Source: Candidatus Poribacteria bacterium (lineage in GTDB: Bacteria > Poribacteria > WGA-4E > PCPOR2b). From it: a stretch of DNA of 64,000 bases. Below the pieces are notes generated by a model, which worked only from the letters and a program-made list of their open reading frames with translations, made no database searches and was not told the origin of the DNA. Positions 62,207 through 64,000 of this stretch are shown here, piece by piece. How positions within the stretch are numbered: the stretch's first letter is position 1; every line of letters begins with the position of its first letter. A program made the position numbers and the translations under genes. The stretch spans positions 38,480 to 102,479 of the forward strand of contig JAJDUM010000105.1 of assembly GCA_022826645.1 (NCBI GenBank). Direction: 5' to 3'.

Positions 62207-62683
62207 TTATCCCTGCCAGATTTCAAATATCTGTATAACGTCATTCGCAAGCAGCTGCTGTGCAACTATCTCAAGTTTGTTTCGATCCAAACGGCCGTGT
62301 ATTTGGTACTTCTGTCCTGTCTGTGCGGCTTGTACATCCGGAATCCCCATATCACGCAGCCCCTTGAGAACACTATCACCTACGGCATCCGTCACCCCCG
62401 GCTTCAACCGCACTTCGATGGTCCATACGGAATCATCGCTCTGTATTGGGGTCTGGTCGTTGGAACGGGTATAGACATAATTTTGCGTCACCGGATCGGC
62501 AAGTAGTTCCGCACAGATGCGCTCGATCGCGTGTGCGTGAATATCTCCGTCGATCCAGTAGATTTGAACGGTGTGAACGGATTCGACACCGGAAAATCCG
62601 AGATCGGTAATATCCTGAAGGATGCCTTGTCCGATAGCATCAGGCGTCTCGGGTTTGTAACTAACTTCAATTTTCCATTTCAA
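62207..62683 (-). CDS. Tandem PurS-like protein
   Basis: 158 residues made of two PurS-like halves. Residues ~1-75: 'KIEVSYKPETPDAIGQGILQ', 'DLGFSGVESVHTVQIYWIDG', 'CAELLADPVTQNY'. Residues ~85-158: 'TIEVRLKPGVTDAVGDSVLK', 'DMGIPDVQAAQTGQKYQIHG', 'AQQLLANDVIQIFE'. PurS is normally an ~80-residue subunit of the phosphoribosylformylglycinamidine synthase complex with PurQ and PurL, and works as a dimer. Here the dimer may be fused. purQ and purL are not adjacent. A PurS-fold protein with another role is possible. Confidence 0.8.
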   Translation of the reverse strand: MKWKIEVSYKPETPDAIGQGILQDITDLGFSGVESVHTVQIYWIDGDIHAHAIERICAELLADPVTQNYVYTRSNDQTPIQSDDSVWTIEVRLKPGVTDAVGDSVLKGLRDMGIPDVQAAQTGQKYQIHGRLDRNKLEIVAQQLLANDVIQIFEIWQG

Positions 62684-62727
62684 TTTCTGAGTTTCCTATC
62701 TTGACTAAAGGACAAAAGGACTAAAAC

Positions 62728-62991
62728 GTGCCAACGGAAGAAGCCAGCGCTCGAACGCTGTTAGTTATTGTCAGCGTCATCGGAATTATTTTTACTATCG
62801 TAATGATTATCCTTTTCTTTAATGCAGCTCCTGCCCGTTCCGACATTCCAGACCACCGGACTTACACAGATCCAGCCGGTTGTCTAAAGTGTCATCTCCG
62901 CGGGACCGAGGAGTCTCCCACTATGCCGCATCTCAACGTTGGCAGCTGCAACATCTGCCATCAGCTAGCAAAGGGAAAACAGTCCGATTGA
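62728..62991 (+). CDS. Small membrane-anchored diheme c-type cytochrome
   Basis: 87 residues from a GTG with AAAAGGA upstream. A single N-terminal membrane anchor ('LLVIVSVIGIIFTIVMIILFF') is followed by a periplasmic segment with two CxxCH haem-binding motifs (CLKCH and CNICH). The spacing recalls NapB-like diheme cytochromes and the small electron carriers seen beside respiratory genes, but the protein is shorter. No obvious electron partner is near. It ends 10 bases before the end of the convergent moaB gene. Confidence 0.75.
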   Translation: MPTEEASARTLLVIVSVIGIIFTIVMIILFFNAAPARSDIPDHRTYTDPAGCLKCHLRGTEESPTMPHLNVGSCNICHQLAKGKQSD

Positions 62992-63001
62992 AGGAACGTT
63001 C

Positions 63002-63526
63002 CTATCGTCCGACCTCCCATGCAAGGTGCTGCAGCTCCGGCCCGATTAGTTTCTCCCATGCCAACTGCACTGCAGCCGTTGATCCGGGTGTGGAGATAAC
63101 TACTTTCCCTTGATATACGCCCGCGGTAGCACGCGATAACATTGCGGCCGCCCCCACTTGGTCATAGCTAAACATTCGAAAGAGTTCGCCAAAACCGGGT
63201 AAAGTTTTCTCTAAGGCTTGATCCAGCACATCAAAGGTTGTGTCACGTGGTGCAATGCCTGTGCCGCCGTTAAAGAGAATCATGCGCGCCTCACCTGTTG
63301 CGAATTCGTCCAGCACCGCCTTAACCTGATCCGGTTCATCCTTGATAATACGGTATCCTACAACCTCATTTTCATCAGCAGCTAACTGCTCGCGAAGGTA
63401 AGCTGCGTTCTTATCTGTTTCCGGCGTGCGTGTATCGCTGACCGTGACGATTGCTACGCGCACAGGACCGTGTTCCGCAGCCATCTCCCGATGCTGCTCG
63501 GTACTCGCTGAAGCTTTTTCTCCCAT
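63002..63526 (-). CDS. moaB: MoaB/Mog-type molybdenum cofactor biosynthesis protein
   Basis: 174 residues, with TTAGGAGAATAG before the ATG. 'VAIVTVSDTRTPETDKNAAYL' and 'LFNGGTGIAPRDTTFDVLD' (GGTG loop) are the molybdopterin-adenylylating family signature, followed by 'GAAAMLSRATAGVYQGKVVISTPGS'. It would adenylylate molybdopterin in Moco synthesis, which serves enzymes like the hydroxylase at 2749-6520. Confidence 0.92.
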   Translation of the reverse strand: MGEKASASTEQHREMAAEHGPVRVAIVTVSDTRTPETDKNAAYLREQLAADENEVVGYRIIKDEPDQVKAVLDEFATGEARMILFNGGTGIAPRDTTFDVLDQALEKTLPGFGELFRMFSYDQVGAAAMLSRATAGVYQGKVVISTPGSTAAVQLAWEKLIGPELQHLAWEVGR

Positions 63527-63583
63527 CTCTATTCTCCTAAGAATTGGACACTGTAAAATTTATGTCAAAAATCCGGTTAATAT

Positions 63584-63612
63584 AGAATATGTCAAACACC
63601 CCTCATTGTCAA
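63584..63612 (-). promoter_or_regulatory. Sigma70 promoter for moaB
   Basis: On the reverse strand: TTGACA, 17 bases, TATTCT. Its -35 starts just outside the IS200/IS605-type right end. Confidence 0.55.
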
Positions 63613-63661
63613 GATTGACGTACTCCCAACCCTAAAGGATTGGGATTCTTATCCGCTGTTT
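63613..63661 (-). ncRNA. IS200/IS605 right end and probable omega-RNA 3' scaffold
   Basis: Read on the reverse strand: 'ATAAGAATCCCAATCC', loop TTTAGG, 'GTTGGGAGTACGTCAA'. This matches the layout of IS605-group right ends, which double as the scaffold end of the TnpB guide RNA: a GAATCCC stem, the complementary GGGAG, and GTCAA at the boundary. It follows tnpB directly. The guide would be the flanking bases after GTCAA (TCTTGACAATG...). Confidence 0.55.
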
Positions 63662-64000
63662 TTAGCCGAATTTACATAGATGTGGGTGAAACCTTACACC
63701 TATGGGGGACGCCATCGCCCCAACTACGGGACTCAGGAGGAATCCCGATACTTTGTTCCAGATATTGATAGCACCAACACCATCTCTATGATACTCAAAG
63801 CCACAACGGTTGCAGTGATAATTGCGGTTGGTGGGTTTCTTTCGATTCCCACATTGTGGACAGGTTTGGCTTGTGTATGCCTCTGATACAAACTTCACTG
63901 TCAGCCCCACGAGTTCCGCTTTGTAGCATATCATAGATTGGATACGGGCAAACGCCCATTGGTGCACCTTCTGGTTGGACCTCTTAGAAAACTTAGCTCG
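63662..64000 (-). CDS. tnpB: TnpB-like RNA-guided nuclease of an IS200/IS605 element (partial, C-terminal part)
   Basis: 113 codons of the C-terminal part; the frame is open through the window edge on the reverse strand. The zinc finger reads 'TCPQCGNRKKPTNRNYHCNRCG', followed by the last RuvC acidic residue in 'YHRDGVGAINIWN'. The upstream part is 'KAELVGLTVKFVSEAYTSQ'. The rest, and the RuvC motif I Asp and Glu, lie beyond 64000, so activity cannot be judged. A proline/glycine-rich C-terminal tail ('SPVVGAMASPIGVRF') follows the core. tnpA is not visible. Confidence 0.85.
   Translation of the reverse strand, partial: RAKFSKRSNQKVHQWAFARIQSMICYKAELVGLTVKFVSEAYTSQTCPQCGNRKKPTNRNYHCNRCGFEYHRDGVGAINIWNKVSGFLLSPVVGAMASPIGVRFHPHLCKFG

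Overview
The window is about 64 kb of bacterial chromosome with dense coding on both strands. Gene starts carry clear Shine-Dalgarno sequences, and sigma70-type promoters recur with 17-bp spacers. The gene mix suggests an uncultured Poribacteria-like or related environmental lineage: two phytanoyl-CoA-dioxygenase-like genes (one fused to HEAT repeats), a ceramidase-like protein, a creatininase-like amidohydrolase, Gfo/Idh/MocA and Ldh2 dehydrogenases, a B12-dependent ribonucleotide reductase and many short palindromic intergenic repeats. The taxonomy is inferred; there is no rRNA gene here. I found no tRNA gene and no CRISPR array.

Layout. Positions 1-6.9 kb: the start of a sugar-phosphate isomerase/epimerase-like gene, a creatininase-family gene, an exported DUF1326-like protein, and a three-gene molybdenum hydroxylase operon (Tat-exported 2Fe-2S, Moco and FAD subunits) closed by a hairpin terminator. 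Positions 7.2-20.2 kb: an accessory, defence-like island. It holds a zinc-ribbon protein, a PLD-SNF2 helicase, an Eco57I-class adenine methylase, a membrane coiled-coil protein, a decayed copy of a methylase/DprA-like junction, a HigB-type toxin overlapping a protein that joins an antitoxin-like N-terminus to TPR repeats and an ABC/OLD-class ATPase, a PIN-like protein overlapping that, and a DprA/SLOG-like protein. Miniature inverted-repeat elements lie on both sides. Positions 20.4-37.4 kb: catabolic genes, including a seven-gene forward operon (21756-29194), a convergent ABC exporter, a lipoprotein, an epimerase and several dehydrogenases.

Positions 37.5-62.2 kb: core information-processing genes. 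rpoC and rpoB run in reverse without the usual ribosomal protein genes beside them. They are followed by queG, smc, an EF-G-like GTPase, a TauE/SafE permease with a small membrane ORF, an HD-domain gene, nrdJ and nrdR (with a promoter and paired NrdR-box-like sites), and a MATE exporter. The end of the window has a tandem PurS-like protein, a small cytochrome, MoaB, and the end of an IS200/IS605-type tnpB with its right-end hairpin.

The most unusual features are two. First, rpoB is about 1683 codons long because the beta-lobe insertion region carries three copies of one module, two copies of another, and a complete HNH-nuclease-like zinc domain. Second, the HigB toxin's usual antitoxin is replaced by an antitoxin-like N-terminus fused to a TPR-ATPase, translationally coupled to the toxin upstream and a PIN-like protein downstream.
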